Assembly: GCA_000711775.1 (NCBI GenBank)
Contig: ARYC01000201.1
Location: 120,356 to 184,355 of the forward strand
Direction of reading: 5' to 3'
DNA length: 64,000 nucleotides
Origin: Oxytricha trifallax
Taxonomy: Eukaryota > Ciliophora > Spirotrichea > Sporadotrichida > Oxytrichidae
The position numbers were made by a program, and so were the translations under genes. The stretch's first letter is position 1, and the number at the start of each line of letters is the position of its first letter. Shown here piece after piece: positions 23,785-34,589 of the stretch. The notes beneath the pieces are model-generated. The model saw nothing but the letters and a program-made list of their open reading frames with translations, was not told the origin of the DNA and ran no database searches.

Positions 23785-24256
23785 TCAATAAACTTAAACA
23801 ATAACAGAATTTAATGATATAAAAAGATAGACCTATGATGTTTGATGTATTAATTAAGAATTCCACTTGGCAACTCTGAGATTATTATCATCGCCCTCCA
23901 CTGTGAATGACTTGACTTCAGCGTACCCATCAGTCATGGTATAGTCATTTCTCTTAACCTTATCTGCATAGGTTTAGTTCTGTCCTGATCTCTTTTCGCT
24001 CAAGATTTTCTCGAATGCCTAGGCGAATTGAGATTCGAAAATTGCAGCCTTAGTGTGAGAAACATTTTTAGTTATTTTAATTAAAAAATCTAAGGTTAAG
24101 GGAATAAAACACAGAATATAATTATAAAAGTGAGCTTTCAATTGCTCTTCCATTTAATCACGAGTGTACATGATCTCTGTTTCTTCCCTTTTATTATAAA
24201 AAGTATTATTATTAATTTGTAATATATTGCGAGTAGTATCTGCTTACTGCCTTCAT
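23785..24256 (-). CDS. Small protein, about 117 aa, mitochondrial-like N-terminus
   Basis: ATG 24256; first in-frame TGA 23785-23787. With two IESs removed the length is 354 nt = 118 codons. It starts MKAVSRYYSQ, a short basic/aromatic leader of mitochondrial type, then EIMYTRDQMEEQLKAHTKAAIF, FEKILSEKRSGQNQTYADKVKR and TDGYAEVKSFTVEGDDNNLRVAKWNS. The residues after KWNS are AT-biased, so the true end may be earlier or modified by another junction. Family unknown. Confidence 0.65.
24060..24134. other. IES, 75 bp, pointer GTGAG
   Basis: GTGAG at 24055-24059 and 24130-24134; joins EEQLKAH to TKAAIFESQF. Confidence 0.75.
24186..24228. other. Possible IES, 43 bp, 2-bp TT pointer
   Basis: TT at 24184-24185 and 24227-24228 gives an in-frame join SRYYSQ to ETEIMYTRD. 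A 2-bp pointer is weak; borders are tentative. Confidence 0.4.
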
Positions 24257-24370
24257 AAAAATACAAAAAAATACTGAAACTTAAGAAATTAAATTAGACA
24301 TTACAATTCTCTTAAATAACGTTAAACAGTTGATGATAAAATTTTTCCGAGACTAATATGATATCGCTTG

Positions 24371-25966
24371 TCATACAGGGCTAATCTACTAAACAACTTT
24401 ATAGTTATGTCCCTAATTTTTATTATTCCCGCTCGTCAGCGCAATCGCCTTTTCATTATCCTCTATAGATGCAATTTTAAGCCTGTCGCTATCATTAAAC
24501 TTACTTTTGCTATTAATGCTCTAATCCAATGTTTCAATTTCTCCATGAAATGGTTTATAGAACCACGGCACGAAACAATTAGTTTCCTTCATATATCGCT
24601 TGAAATCTTCTCTCTAACTATATTTCTTCTCTAGAATTGGGACACCTGAGACATATCTCAAGAGAAGTGTGGTTATGAGAGGACCGTAAAAAGTTATCCA
24701 ACCCTTCTCTACAGAACAGGCTATTAAGAAAATGCCCCACCACTCGACTGATTCACCAAAGTAATTTGGGTGTCTGGAATATCGCCAGAGACCCTTGGTC
24801 ATTAGTTTACCTTTATTCAAGGGATGTCTCCTGAATTAAAAACTAGAAGATATTTAAAAATTATAGTTAATTCATCATATAATAAGATTACTATAATGTA
24901 ATTTATAGTGATAAAGCATGGAAGCTAAAATTATAATGCCCTTCATCTAATTTAATTTCATCAACAACTCATTTAAAAAATATTTTAGTAGAATTTCTTT
25001 TTATTTTTATTACAATAAAATCAAAAATAAGTTGATGTGACTAAAATGATTGGAAAATTTTAAAATTTCAACTTTGTATATTATACAATTTTGGTATTTT
25101 TAATAATTTACCGATATTATAATAAATCAAATTATAGTTACTTCACAAAATTAAGAATAATTTAAGGCATAAATAATAAAATTAGGAAACCAGAATTGTA
25201 ATAATGGATAATTATGAATCCTTTATATAATGGATAGATTTCATTGAATATAATTTAGGTACAGTTTTTTATACAAATAAAAGTAAAAAAATAAATAATA
25301 AATTTGCTAATAAGCTGTATTCGATCATAATACTTACTACTAGGAAAAATATATCATTTTCTAACTTAAAATCTAGATAATTTTTTATTATTTTACAGGT
25401 TTTAATGCTTAAAGTTATATGTCTGCAATTAAAACTATCATTTGATAATAAAAATTCATATTTTTAATTTGTTATAGCTCAATCAAGAATCCAACAAGCC
25501 ATATTCCAGCTCCAAGAGCATCAAGGAAATAAAATTCGCCAGGAGCCCAAATACTGATAAACAAGGGCGATGCGTTCATTATGATTTAGAATATGCTCTG
25601 CATGAAGTATATTTAGAAGTAAGCTGCAAGATAATAAACGGTCTTGCCCTTCTTGATCCAATTCTCTCGCATTTCTGCAAACCTCCAGTCCTCTCCGTCG
25701 TGCTTGAGTTGGTTGTTGATAGCCATTCGAACTGCCCACACAAACACTAAGCAGTTAGTCAGAATGGTTCGGTGATTAAAGTTTTCATTCATGATCCACA
25801 CCACTGCAAGTGGAGTCAAGAAAGTGAAGCCCCATGTGATGTCCACTATGCTGTTGTCCTTTAAAAGCTGTCCCACCAAGTATAAAACTATGTTCAGCAC
25901 AAATACAGAGACAATGGGTCCCCAAATATAGTAAGGCTCAAAGTCATCTCTTACAGGTTCGACCAT
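24371..25966 (-). CDS. DUF1295 membrane protein, copy A (steroid 5-alpha-reductase-like fold)
   Basis: ATG 25966 ([16 protein letters not shown]), TGA 24371-24373. First MDS covers 25966 to about 25475: several hydrophobic helices, [30 protein letters not shown], then [10 protein letters not shown]. The second part begins near 24835 with [23 protein letters not shown]...EWWG, the hallmark block of DUF1295 and related sterol-reductase/ICMT-like enzymes, then [15 protein letters not shown] and ETNCFVPWF, then a polar tail. Between the parts lies roughly 640 bp of AT-rich DNA, an IES whose exact pointer I could not fix; about six residues of the expected linker are unaccounted for and may sit in a tiny MDS. 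The family reduces or modifies lipid substrates in ER membranes; substrate unknown. Confidence 0.8.
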
Positions 25967-27400
25967 TATGATTGCTATTAGGTGTATAAGAAGTCTAAAA
26001 ATGGAGATTTGTATAGTCTGAAGTCTCTCTTTATTAAGATTAATTAATTAGGAAATCAAACAATAGCTAAATTAATTAAAGTAAATATTTTCGATAATTG
26101 GAGTGATATTAGTATTTACTTAACAGAGAAAAAAATTAAACTAATAAAAATTCTTTTAAATTGATCTTTATATCATAAACCCATATTAAATTCTCATTAA
26201 AATCCCTTTAAATATAATTTTGGCTTTATTCATAATGTTAGAGATTAATATATTTGTTTAATTAGTCATTTCCTGATTAAAAATTAATGCATGCTTTATA
26301 AACTTAAATGATTTGAATATAAACAAAATTTAATTTAAATAAATTATTTTATTAGTGTACTATTGTAAAATGCTGTAGTCGTTAAATATTTATAATAACT
26401 TATCAAATTTTATAGACCATAAAATAGGGAAATTACAAATCAAAAGTATTTAATATAGTAGTATTCAGTATTCTATTTAATTATTAAATCAATAAATGTT
26501 TCATTAATAATGCAAATCTAATTTTATTTTGGAAAAATAATTTTAAATAGTGATTTAATTTAAAGAAAACAATTTTGCACTATATATTTATTAATATATT
26601 CTATTAAATTGTAATTTATTTATATTTCCAAATGTAGGAAATTTGATTATGATAATGATAAAATTGCATAATTTATCATCTAGATAGAATTTATAAACAT
26701 TATTATTCCAATAAAAAAAGTAAATTAAATTATTAATATGTATTTGCCAGTAAAATTTAGTATAAGTTTAAAACAAACTAGCCCTGTTTTTATCAATCTT
26801 AACTAGCATTGATTTATATTTCATTAAATTTTGACTTATTTTTATGTTATTTGATATTTTTGGAATAATTTACATTTATATTTAAGTTTCATTAATATTT
26901 ATACTTAATTTTTATAATGAAATGGACTTCAGTAAATCTTGCTTGTGAATGTAAAATCCATGAATTATAATAATAATTTCATACTTTTGTCTTAAAGTGA
27001 TAGATAAATAATTTAATTTAAATTATTTTATTGAAATAAATAAAATCCTTTTTCTTTTAGTAATTCAGTTTATTGATAAAAGAATTACATAGAATTATCG
27101 CAAAAGAATGTTCATAGTTTCGTTTAAAAATAAGATATCATACTTATGCTATATAATTAAACTGATTAGATTTATGATTTTTCCAAAATAATTATAGAAA
27201 AATGTTTATAAAATAATATCATATAAATAAATGAAAATATATTTGAATTGTTGTATTCATACAAATTAATTAAATAATTAAGCTTTTATTACAACATAAA
27301 ATTTATCTTTATTTATAAAATTAATTTTACAAAGAAGGAGGATATCATAAAATTGATATTATTATCAATTAAAATCATTAAACATAATAATAATAATGAT
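25967..27400. other. Non-coding AT-rich DNA
   Basis: No coding segment recognised. The first roughly 100 bp (to about 26060) are shared with the orphan duplicate near 33.2 kb. Confidence 0.5.
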
Positions 27401-27404
27401 AATT

Positions 27405-27795
27405 AACTCGCATCGAGGGCTAAAACCCCCCTCCGAGCATATCATTTTGAAGGAACTCAGTTCCTTTTGTTGTTTCTTCTGGGTCTTTTTGGTTGTCTTT
27501 GTTTGTTGTTTGTTTTTCAACCCATTTTTTGATTCTGTCTTCTGCGGTCTTGTCTTAAGATGGTAACGAAGTCGTCACCAATGTGTTTATATTTAATTGA
27601 TGATTAAACTTATAAGATTTCAACCGATAATTTAATAAGACCGAGTGAGATGATAGATTTGAAGTTTTCTTTCATAAATAAAATGAGATCGCGTGAGAGA
27701 TTCTTGGAGAAGTTTCAAGGTGTTTTGAATCTAATGGTGTTTGTGTTGAGCATGTGGTCTTGGTCTGTATCGCAGTACATTATGATATCTTAGTC
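27405..27795. other. GC-richer island, unclassified
   Basis: Base composition changes abruptly from the AT-rich surroundings; contains a C-run/G-run patch (27425-27445) and a G/T-rich stretch. Short minus-strand frames exist (for example GDDFVTILRQDRRRQ) but are cut by TGA. Possibly the remnant of a transposon or a small MDS. Confidence 0.35.
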
Positions 27796-28204
27796 GTATC
27801 ATTAAACATTTGTATGTACGATAAAATTCTATTACAAATATAATTTTAATTTTCTTGAGAAGTAAATATTTATAGTTTAAGTTGATATCAACATAATATA
27901 TTTTCATTTTGATTTACCTTTATTTTTTTATTTATATTTTTAACTTAATTATATAAATTTACTTATAATTATATATTTTCGCAAAAAATCATTTATAATT
28001 AAGAATATAATTATTCTCTTATAAATATAAAAATGAAATTTAATACATTCATATCTTGAAAATTGCATAATAAATTAATCATTTATTAAATTAATATACT
28101 ATTAAATTAATTATAGAACTACCTTAATTTTATATACATTATAGATTAAGAATTTTAAATGCTGCTGGTTCAAATGAAATCAACTCGATACACTCAGATA
28201 CAAC

Positions 28205-28515
28205 TACCACTCAAACAACTCGCAATTCGATTCCAATGTCTTTCAGAATTTTTTTCATGAATTTATTGAACTCTGAGAAACTTTAACACTGACATCTATT
28301 AGTTTAAAATATTCTCATGGGGTCAAAGTCAAAGGTTTATTCAATAGCGTTTTAGTCTGTGTGCCTAGTCTTCAATAGGCCCTCAAACTACTACAAGATA
28401 TTGGTTCTCACAAAATTCTTCAAACTTTTGGATTATCCTAGAACACCTTCACATGTTGTGGACAGTTTGTTCAAAATACAAACAATCATTTAGGATCTAT
28501 AATATTGCTAAGATT
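28205..28515 (-). CDS. C-terminal MDS of an unknown Cys/Lys-containing protein
   Basis: An open minus frame ending in TGA at 28205-28207 with good coding character: SQQYYRSQMIVCILNKLSTT, SKSLKNFVRTNILQQFEGLL, KTRHTDQNAIEQTFDFDPM and a final KKILKDIGIELRVV. It is probably the last segment of the Gln/Asn-rich gene starting at 31950, since intervening minus-strand segments (29660-29925, 30570-31150) also look coding, but no junctions were matched. Family unknown. Confidence 0.45.
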
Positions 28516-28746
28516 CAATTTGATTTAGAGTAGAATTATAATTAAATAATATAGATATTCAAAAAAGTTAATGATAGAGATAATACAATTATAAGTTAAT
28601 TAATTGTCAAACTATTTAGTAAAAATAAATGCATACTGTAATATATGTTAGTGGTCTTGATAAATATATAATAAAGTCAAGAATTTAGGCTAATAAGTTT
28701 TATAAGAATAGCATCCTTTATGTGAATATACATTACCTCTTATCTT

Positions 28747-28860
28747 AATAAGGGAGAAGGTCAATCGAAGGTATGTTGAATACTAAATAGCCATTAGAAG
28801 CTTTCGCATCAGAAGAAATATTGTTAAAATAAAATCAATTTTTTGTTAGTGGAGTTGACA
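28747..28860 (+). CDS. Possible MDS on plus strand (fragment)
   Basis: Plus frame reading RRSIEGMLNTKQPLEAFASE followed by EILLKQNQFFV; balanced composition and TAG-Gln. It lies just left of an inverted repeat and points opposite to the surrounding minus-strand segments. Low confidence. Confidence 0.3.
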
Positions 28861-28896
28861 TAATAATTCTTAGATACTTAAATGAAATATTATTAT

Positions 28897-29305
28897 AGGA
28901 ATCCATTTGATTTGGGAAAATGAATTAAAATTAAATTAATTATATATTTAAAATCATGGCAGTTATGAATTCCAAAGTGACTCAAAATTTAAATTTTAGT
29001 CGATTCTACGGTAGATCCCGCAATTTTAGCTGTACTTTGCAATTGGCAACATTCCTGAATCATCCCAGGAAGCGAGATATTTTGGTTTTGAGCTAACTCC
29101 CAAAAATAGAATAATAGGTTTTTCTCGCTTGGGCGATGAGATAAATTCATTATAGCAATAACAACCACCGCCTCATTTTTAATGCGCTATCCAGAGAGTA
29201 TAATATTGTCAGGGTTTGGAGACATTTTCCAAAAACATAACTGAAGGTAATTAATAATTAATTAATTTTAATTTTAATTATTTTTCCCAAATCGAATGTA
29301 TTCCT
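28897..29305. repeat. Inverted repeat (about 44-bp arms) bracketing a plus-strand coding segment
   Basis: Left arm 28897-28940 (AGGAATCCATTTGATTTGGG...) and right arm 29262-29305 are near-perfect reverse complements; the plus-strand coding segment 29010-29245 lies between them. Confidence 0.6.
29010..29245 (+). CDS. Plus-strand MDS, unknown protein
   Basis: A strongly coding plus frame: FAIGNIPESSQEARYFGFEL, TPKNRIIGFSRLGDEIN, QQQQPPPHFQCAIQRVQYCQ, GLETFSKNITEG. A diverged copy of its first part (FAIDNIHESSQEARYF) lies inverted at 30368-30437. It is opposite in orientation to flanking minus-strand MDSs, suggesting either an interleaved gene or an inverted MDS of a scrambled gene. No known family. 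Confidence 0.5.
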
Positions 29306-29659
29306 ACAATATCGGAGTTTAAGCCATAAATATATAGTCTAATTAGTATAAAACTTAAATTTATAGGGAGCAAACTCAGTCTTTTCAAGAACTAACTATG
29401 AAATATATAAAAAATGTATTAGAATTATTTGTAAATTTAAATTAATCTCACAAAAAATTCCATAATATACAACAGTAATATCTTCAATTTAAGTTTTAGT
29501 TTCTTCAATTTTATTAGTTACTGTATTATTTTTTATATTTATTATTTAATTATTATTTATTGACAATATTATCAAATAGTACAGATTTGCATGAACTTAA
29601 AGTATCTGAAAGCATAATTAGATATATAGTATCTGAAAAATTTCTTTTTGGTACCTTTT

Positions 29660-29925
29660 TGTACTAATTCACTTTAGTCAGTATTTCATTTAACAAACTA
29701 CACTCCTAACACCTTTGTTACTAACCTACAATTGACTAGTTCTAACTTGGGAAATTAGGATTCTACTACCTAATGTTGAGATTCGTAGGAGCCATCTGAG
29801 TTTGTGGGGCTGAAGGAATAAAATTAGCAAATTATTACTCAGTAGATTAATTTTCAGCAGTATTTATAGTTCTATTTAGACCTTAATTGTCACTAACCTC
29901 TTTGATTTCTTCGTTATTATTGATA
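29660..29925 (-). CDS. Gln/Asn-rich MDS with CxxC
   Basis: Minus frame without TGA: NNEEIKEVSDNQGLNRTINT, FIPSAPQTQMAPTNLNIRQQ and RCQECSLLNEILTK. Many TAA/TAG glutamines give coding character. Probably a middle segment of the gene starting at 31950; junctions not resolved. Confidence 0.5.
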
Positions 29926-30367
29926 ATATATCTATAAAAATTTACTGAAATTGTTTTTAATTAAGAGTTTGAAGGTATATTCAAAACCCTAAATAAAACA
30001 AAAATTTTGATTTAGTAAATCTTCATTAAATGTGTTAACAATTTAATGTTATAAATCCTAATTAAGTATAAATGATATTTCTAAATTATTTTTCATAATA
30101 ATTTTTATTTTGTTAAATAATGGAATTTTTAGAAATTTGAGTTCTCTAACTAAATTTAAGATAAATAAATTATTTAAATATTGTAGGAATATAATAAATT
30201 AAAAAAAAATTAATTGATAATTAATTACCTAGTTTATAATTTAGGAAAATTTCTATAAAACCTAACATTATTAAACTATTCTGATAGCACAAATTAAAAA
30301 TGAATCGGTGTTTTTAATTGATATTATGAATTTATCACACTTCTACTCAAGAGAGAAAAATTCAATT

Positions 30368-30437
30368 TCATTTTTTGGAGTTATTCCAAAAATATCTTGC
30401 TTCCTGAGATGATTCATGAATATTGTCAATAGCAAAG
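30368..30437 (-). pseudogene. Inverted, diverged copy of the 29036-29105 coding sequence
   Basis: Reads FAIDNIHESSQEARYF then loses similarity and hits TGA. About 80% identical, in reverse orientation, to 29036-29105. Either a decayed paralogous MDS or half of an inverted duplication. Confidence 0.5.
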
Positions 30438-30569
30438 TCCATAAAAAATTGTGTGAATTTACATTGAATCTATATTTAGTTTTGAATTTTTAGTCTCTTA
30501 GAATTTTTTAACTTATATGATTATAATATCTAGCATAAATTTAATTTTAGAAATCTAATATATACCCAC

Positions 30570-31950
30570 AATAATGAATTTAAAGGATTTGATTTAAGTT
30601 GAGGTTGAATACATCTCCGATATTAACAGTATTCTAATTTCCATGAACTGACACTTAATATTATTTCTACTAAGAATTTGAAAATTGCTAGCTATTTTAC
30701 AATGAAGTTTGCTATTGCTAGAAGTTACCAAGATTTTGTAGATCTAAGAGATTATCTTAATACTAGCTTATTTCACCATCTATTTTTTAGTATCTATAAG
30801 TATTATCGATTCCAAGATCTTATAGACTGAAAAAATTAAATTGTTTGTCAAAATATTTAATACTTATCGAATAATTCTCGTTAATTTGAGTTTTTTATAT
30901 TTATATATCTCTTAATCGATTGCTTTGAATATTAAATTAAGTTCTTTCATTTGAATCAAACATCTGATTGCTCCCTTAACTAGAAAAGTTGGAAATGAGT
31001 GTACTTAAAGATTTGTAATTAAAGTATGGATTTGGCAATCTTTATGGTCTCTCATCTATGACTTATTGCCTTTGAAAATTTTGAATAAAGGATTAAGAAG
31101 TGTGAGAATCAAAACCCCTAAACGACTTCAGTATTTTGATTAAGATTATTATTAATATAATTAATATAATAGAATATTAATCTCTTTTGCGATTTAGAGA
31201 TTTTTACGGTAAGTCATTTTATTTAAATACTTACTTCATCTGTAGAATAGGCAGATATAAATCTATGGAAGTTTTCGATAAAATATCATATCTCTTTTAG
31301 TTAGAGTAGAATCAAACTAGAATTTCAGAGTTTTATCATTATTGAGATAAATGAAGATATTCAATAAATTTGTTAAGTATATATCACTTTATTATTGTAT
31401 AATTTGTGCTATTCATAATAATAATCACTTTGTGCTATTCATAAAAATAATCACTGATAGAAAACATAATATTAGATAAATCTACTCATAGTAATGATCT
31501 AACCCTCTAATTTAGAAACTAATCTCACTTATATTATTATTTTTAAATCTATAAACCTCTTTAAAAACCCGAATAAATTTGAATAAATTATGCCATTACG
31601 CCAAAATAGCCTATTAATATCATTTAAAACTTGATCGAAATACAGAAGGAGTTTTGGGGTTTATAATGTGGCTCATAAAAAATCATTCTTTAGTTTGGGG
31701 AATTAGAAATTTCAACCTCTTCAATGTTCTTAAAATCTTCATTTTACATAATTTAACTGATATTTTGGTTGACTTAATCTCCTAAAGATTGTAAAAGTAA
31801 AGCTTATGCAACCTGATTTTAGTTTTGCAAGTTAGTAGGCTGTTAATTCTCTTAGTTTTGATATGCTTGTTGACTGGCAAGTGTACCTGATGATTGTATT
31901 TTTGAATTGAAAGTTTAGCTGATTTGTTGTTACTAATTTGGATTTGACAT
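30570..31950 (-). CDS. 5' part of a Gln/Asn/Ser-rich gene
   Basis: ATG 31950 starts MSNPNQQQQISQTFNSKIQS and stays open to about 31600 (VAQALLLQSLGDQVNQ, NEDFKNIEEVEISNSPNQ, FYEPHYKPQNSFC). Further coding patches on the same strand are at 31200-31310 (RYDILSKTSIDLYLPILQM) and 31150-30570 (VIDERPQRLPNPYFNYKSL, DLGIDNTYRYQKIDGE, VSVHGNQNTVNIGDVF). AT-rich inserts between them are presumably IESs, but pointers were not fixed. Low-complexity, probably disordered; function unknown. Confidence 0.5.
31400..31458. repeat. Short tandem duplication (about 30 bp x 2)
   Basis: TTGTGCTATTCATAA...ATAATCACT occurs twice in a row with small differences. Confidence 0.5.
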
Positions 31951-32861
31951 AGTTTTTGAACAGCAAGTGGTTAAAGATGAAAAAGATATGATTGCTTTGT
32001 TCTAGATTGATTTAAATTTGAATTTATTTTTATAATTAAGCAATATCTTTTCAACTTATATATCATTTTGGGTGCAGGGAATGATTTTGTGTCACTTAAA
32101 AAGAATTATGAAATGTTGTAAAAGTAAAAGTTTTACTAATCTCACTTGTATCGAGAAAATTAAACATAAAGTTTGTTTTAGTTCAAGAAAATAAATTTAG
32201 ATTTTATCAATGAAGTTATTTTATTTAAATATTTTCATGCATACAGTGTAACAATTTTAAAGCTTAACATTTTTTTTATCTTGTACTTTTTTATGATATG
32301 AATTTATTTATAATAATAGTTTTGAGATTTTGAATAAATTAATGTTTATTGATAATTTAGGGTATTAAATTTGATAATTAATAAGATATCAATTTATATA
32401 TGAAGAAGAGTTCATTGTTTTTTCTCTTATTTGTTCAATTTCAAATTTGATTAAAATATTAACAAAAATAATTTTGTTTGTAGTTGGTTTAATATAGAAA
32501 ATTGAACACAATACTCAAGCCATTTAGCCAAAACAATCATTAATTTTTATTTGAATATTTAAATTCTTTATATTTTACACATAAAATATTTAATTTTAAT
32601 TTTAATGAACCATTTAAAGGAATAAATAAATAGTTTACTCTTACTGGATTAGAAATATTCTCTAGTAATAATGTAAAATAATTCTAACTAAAATTAATAA
32701 TAATAGCTTATTAGTTATACTATGTAATAAAAAAATTTATTCTTTTATTTAAAATGAATTCTCAATTATGTTTATATCTCATGTATAAAAAAATATTTTG
32801 TTAGAAATTTAGAAAAGTTAACATATAAAACTAACTTAAGGTAATGTTGATTACTGATTAT
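31951..32861. other. Non-coding AT-rich DNA
   Basis: Upstream of the 31950 start and downstream of the orphan DUF1295 copy; no coding segment seen. Confidence 0.45.
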
Positions 32862-33220
32862 TATATTTAGAAGTAAGCTGCTAGATAATAAACGGACTTG
32901 CCCTTCTTGATCCAATTCTCTCGCATTTCTGCAAACCTCCAGTCCTCTCCGTCGTGCTTGAGTTGGTTGTTGATAGCCATTCGAACTGCCCACACAAACA
33001 CTAAGCAGTTAGTCAGAATGGTTCGGTGATTAAAGTTTTCATTCATGATCCACACCACTGCAAGTGGAGTCAAGAAAGTGAAGCCCCATGTGATGTCCAC
33101 TATGCTGTTGTCCTTTAAAAGCTGCCCCACCAAGTATAAAACTATGTTCAGCACAAATACAGAGACAATGGGTCCCCAAATATAGTAAGGCTCAAAGTCA
33201 TCTCTTACAGGTTCGACCAT
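32862..33220 (-). pseudogene. Orphan duplicate of DUF1295 copy A first MDS
   Basis: Nearly identical to 25608-25966, including the ATG (33220) and the 117 residues to [13 protein letters not shown]; only a few substitutions, for example T to S in the GK(T/S)VYY motif. The similarity also covers about 100 bp upstream (to roughly 33315). It ends abruptly at TATATTTAGAAGTAAGCTG, and the second half of the gene (RHPNYFGE block) is not found nearby. It is therefore either a pseudogene fragment or a spare MDS copy that could substitute for that of A. Confidence 0.8.
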
Positions 33221-33315
33221 TATGATTGCTATTAGGTGTATGTGAAGTCTAAAAATGGAAATTTTTTATAGTCCGAAGTCTCTCTTTATTAAGATTAATT
33301 TATTAGGAAATCAAA

Positions 33316-34035
33316 TAATAGCAAAATTAATAAAGTAAATACCTTCTATTTTATGAGTTTTGATAATAATCATAAAAATGCGTGAATAATAATTCGAACA
33401 TCAAAAATAAAATACTGATATCCTTATAATATAAATATTAAATTTTATCCTGAATAATTATTTAGTTTTCTTAATAATCACTTTTTTATAATTTTGGCTT
33501 TATGCATATTTTTGAGATTGATGTATTTGCCTAATTTGTCATTCTAAAATTAAATACTTAAAATGCAATTCAAACTGAAATGCTGAAAAATATCAATTTA
33601 TAAATTATTAATTAAGTTATTTTAAAAGAATTGCACTAGTAATATATATAAATTTAATATCTATTTTCTTTATTTTATTGATGCTAATCAATGTACTATT
33701 CTAATGATAGATAAAAATATAAAGAACAATTTTAATTTTATATTTGCATAAAGTTTACAATAACTGGTTTGTTTAATTACCAGTATCTATTTCTGTTAAG
33801 CATTAAAAAATATAATAATGTTATATTTTTCATAGCATTTATATTTGATTAAATTAAATAATATTTTCTTGGTTAGAAATATTTGAAACTAAATAAATTT
33901 GCAAATAACAATCAATATTGATATATTAAAAAATAATATGAATTAATTTATAACAATATTAATAGTAATAGTTTTATTTAACATCAATTATTTGAATATA
34001 TATACTTTAAGATTATTGAACAATATGGCCACAAT
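33316..34035. other. Non-coding AT-rich DNA
   Basis: No coding segment seen between the orphan MDS and the foldback element. Confidence 0.45.
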
Positions 34036-34467
34036 GGCGGAGCAAGATAAAATATTTTCTCAAATTTTTCTAATTATTTTTATAATTGAAAAATGTCCTA
34101 ATCACTTGTCAATGTTAATTAAAAGTGCTTTTAAAGACCATTTTAAGGAGTCTATAATAGCTTTAAAACAATATTCTCTATTTATATATTAACCTATTAA
34201 ATACTTATTAAATTCTTAAATATAGCAATTGAAACAAGAAAAATAGTGAAATAATATTAAATAATCACATATTTTTAAAGTAACAAAAGTATTATATATG
34301 AATATTTAATAAGTATTTAATAGGTAAATATATAAATAGATAATATTGTAATAAAGCTAATATAGACTCCTTAAAATGGTCCTTAAAAGCATTTTTAATT
34401 AACAATGACAAGTTATTTGGACATTTTTCAATTATAAAAATAATTAGAAAAATTATCTTGCTCCGCC
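34036..34467. mobile_element. MITE/foldback element, 432 bp, about 185-bp inverted arms
   Basis: Begins GGCGGAGCAAGATAA and ends TTATCTTGCTCCGCC; the arms stay complementary for about 185 bp with small differences, leaving a loop of about 60 bp. Partial similarity extends a little beyond both ends (ATGGCC / GGCCCAT). No transposase; the 66-codon plus frame inside is an arm artefact. Confidence 0.7.
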
Positions 34468-34589
34468 CTAAGGCCCATTACCCAGCAATTTAAAAAGCTT
34501 AAAGTTAAAAATATTAATTCTAATAAAATCCAATACTTAAAAATCTAAAAAATATATTTAATTAACTTAATTACTTCATTTATTATTAA

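Noticed and set aside
33992-34192. Plus-strand 66-codon frame
   Set aside because: It consists of one arm of a foldback element; the complementary arm would encode the same in reverse.
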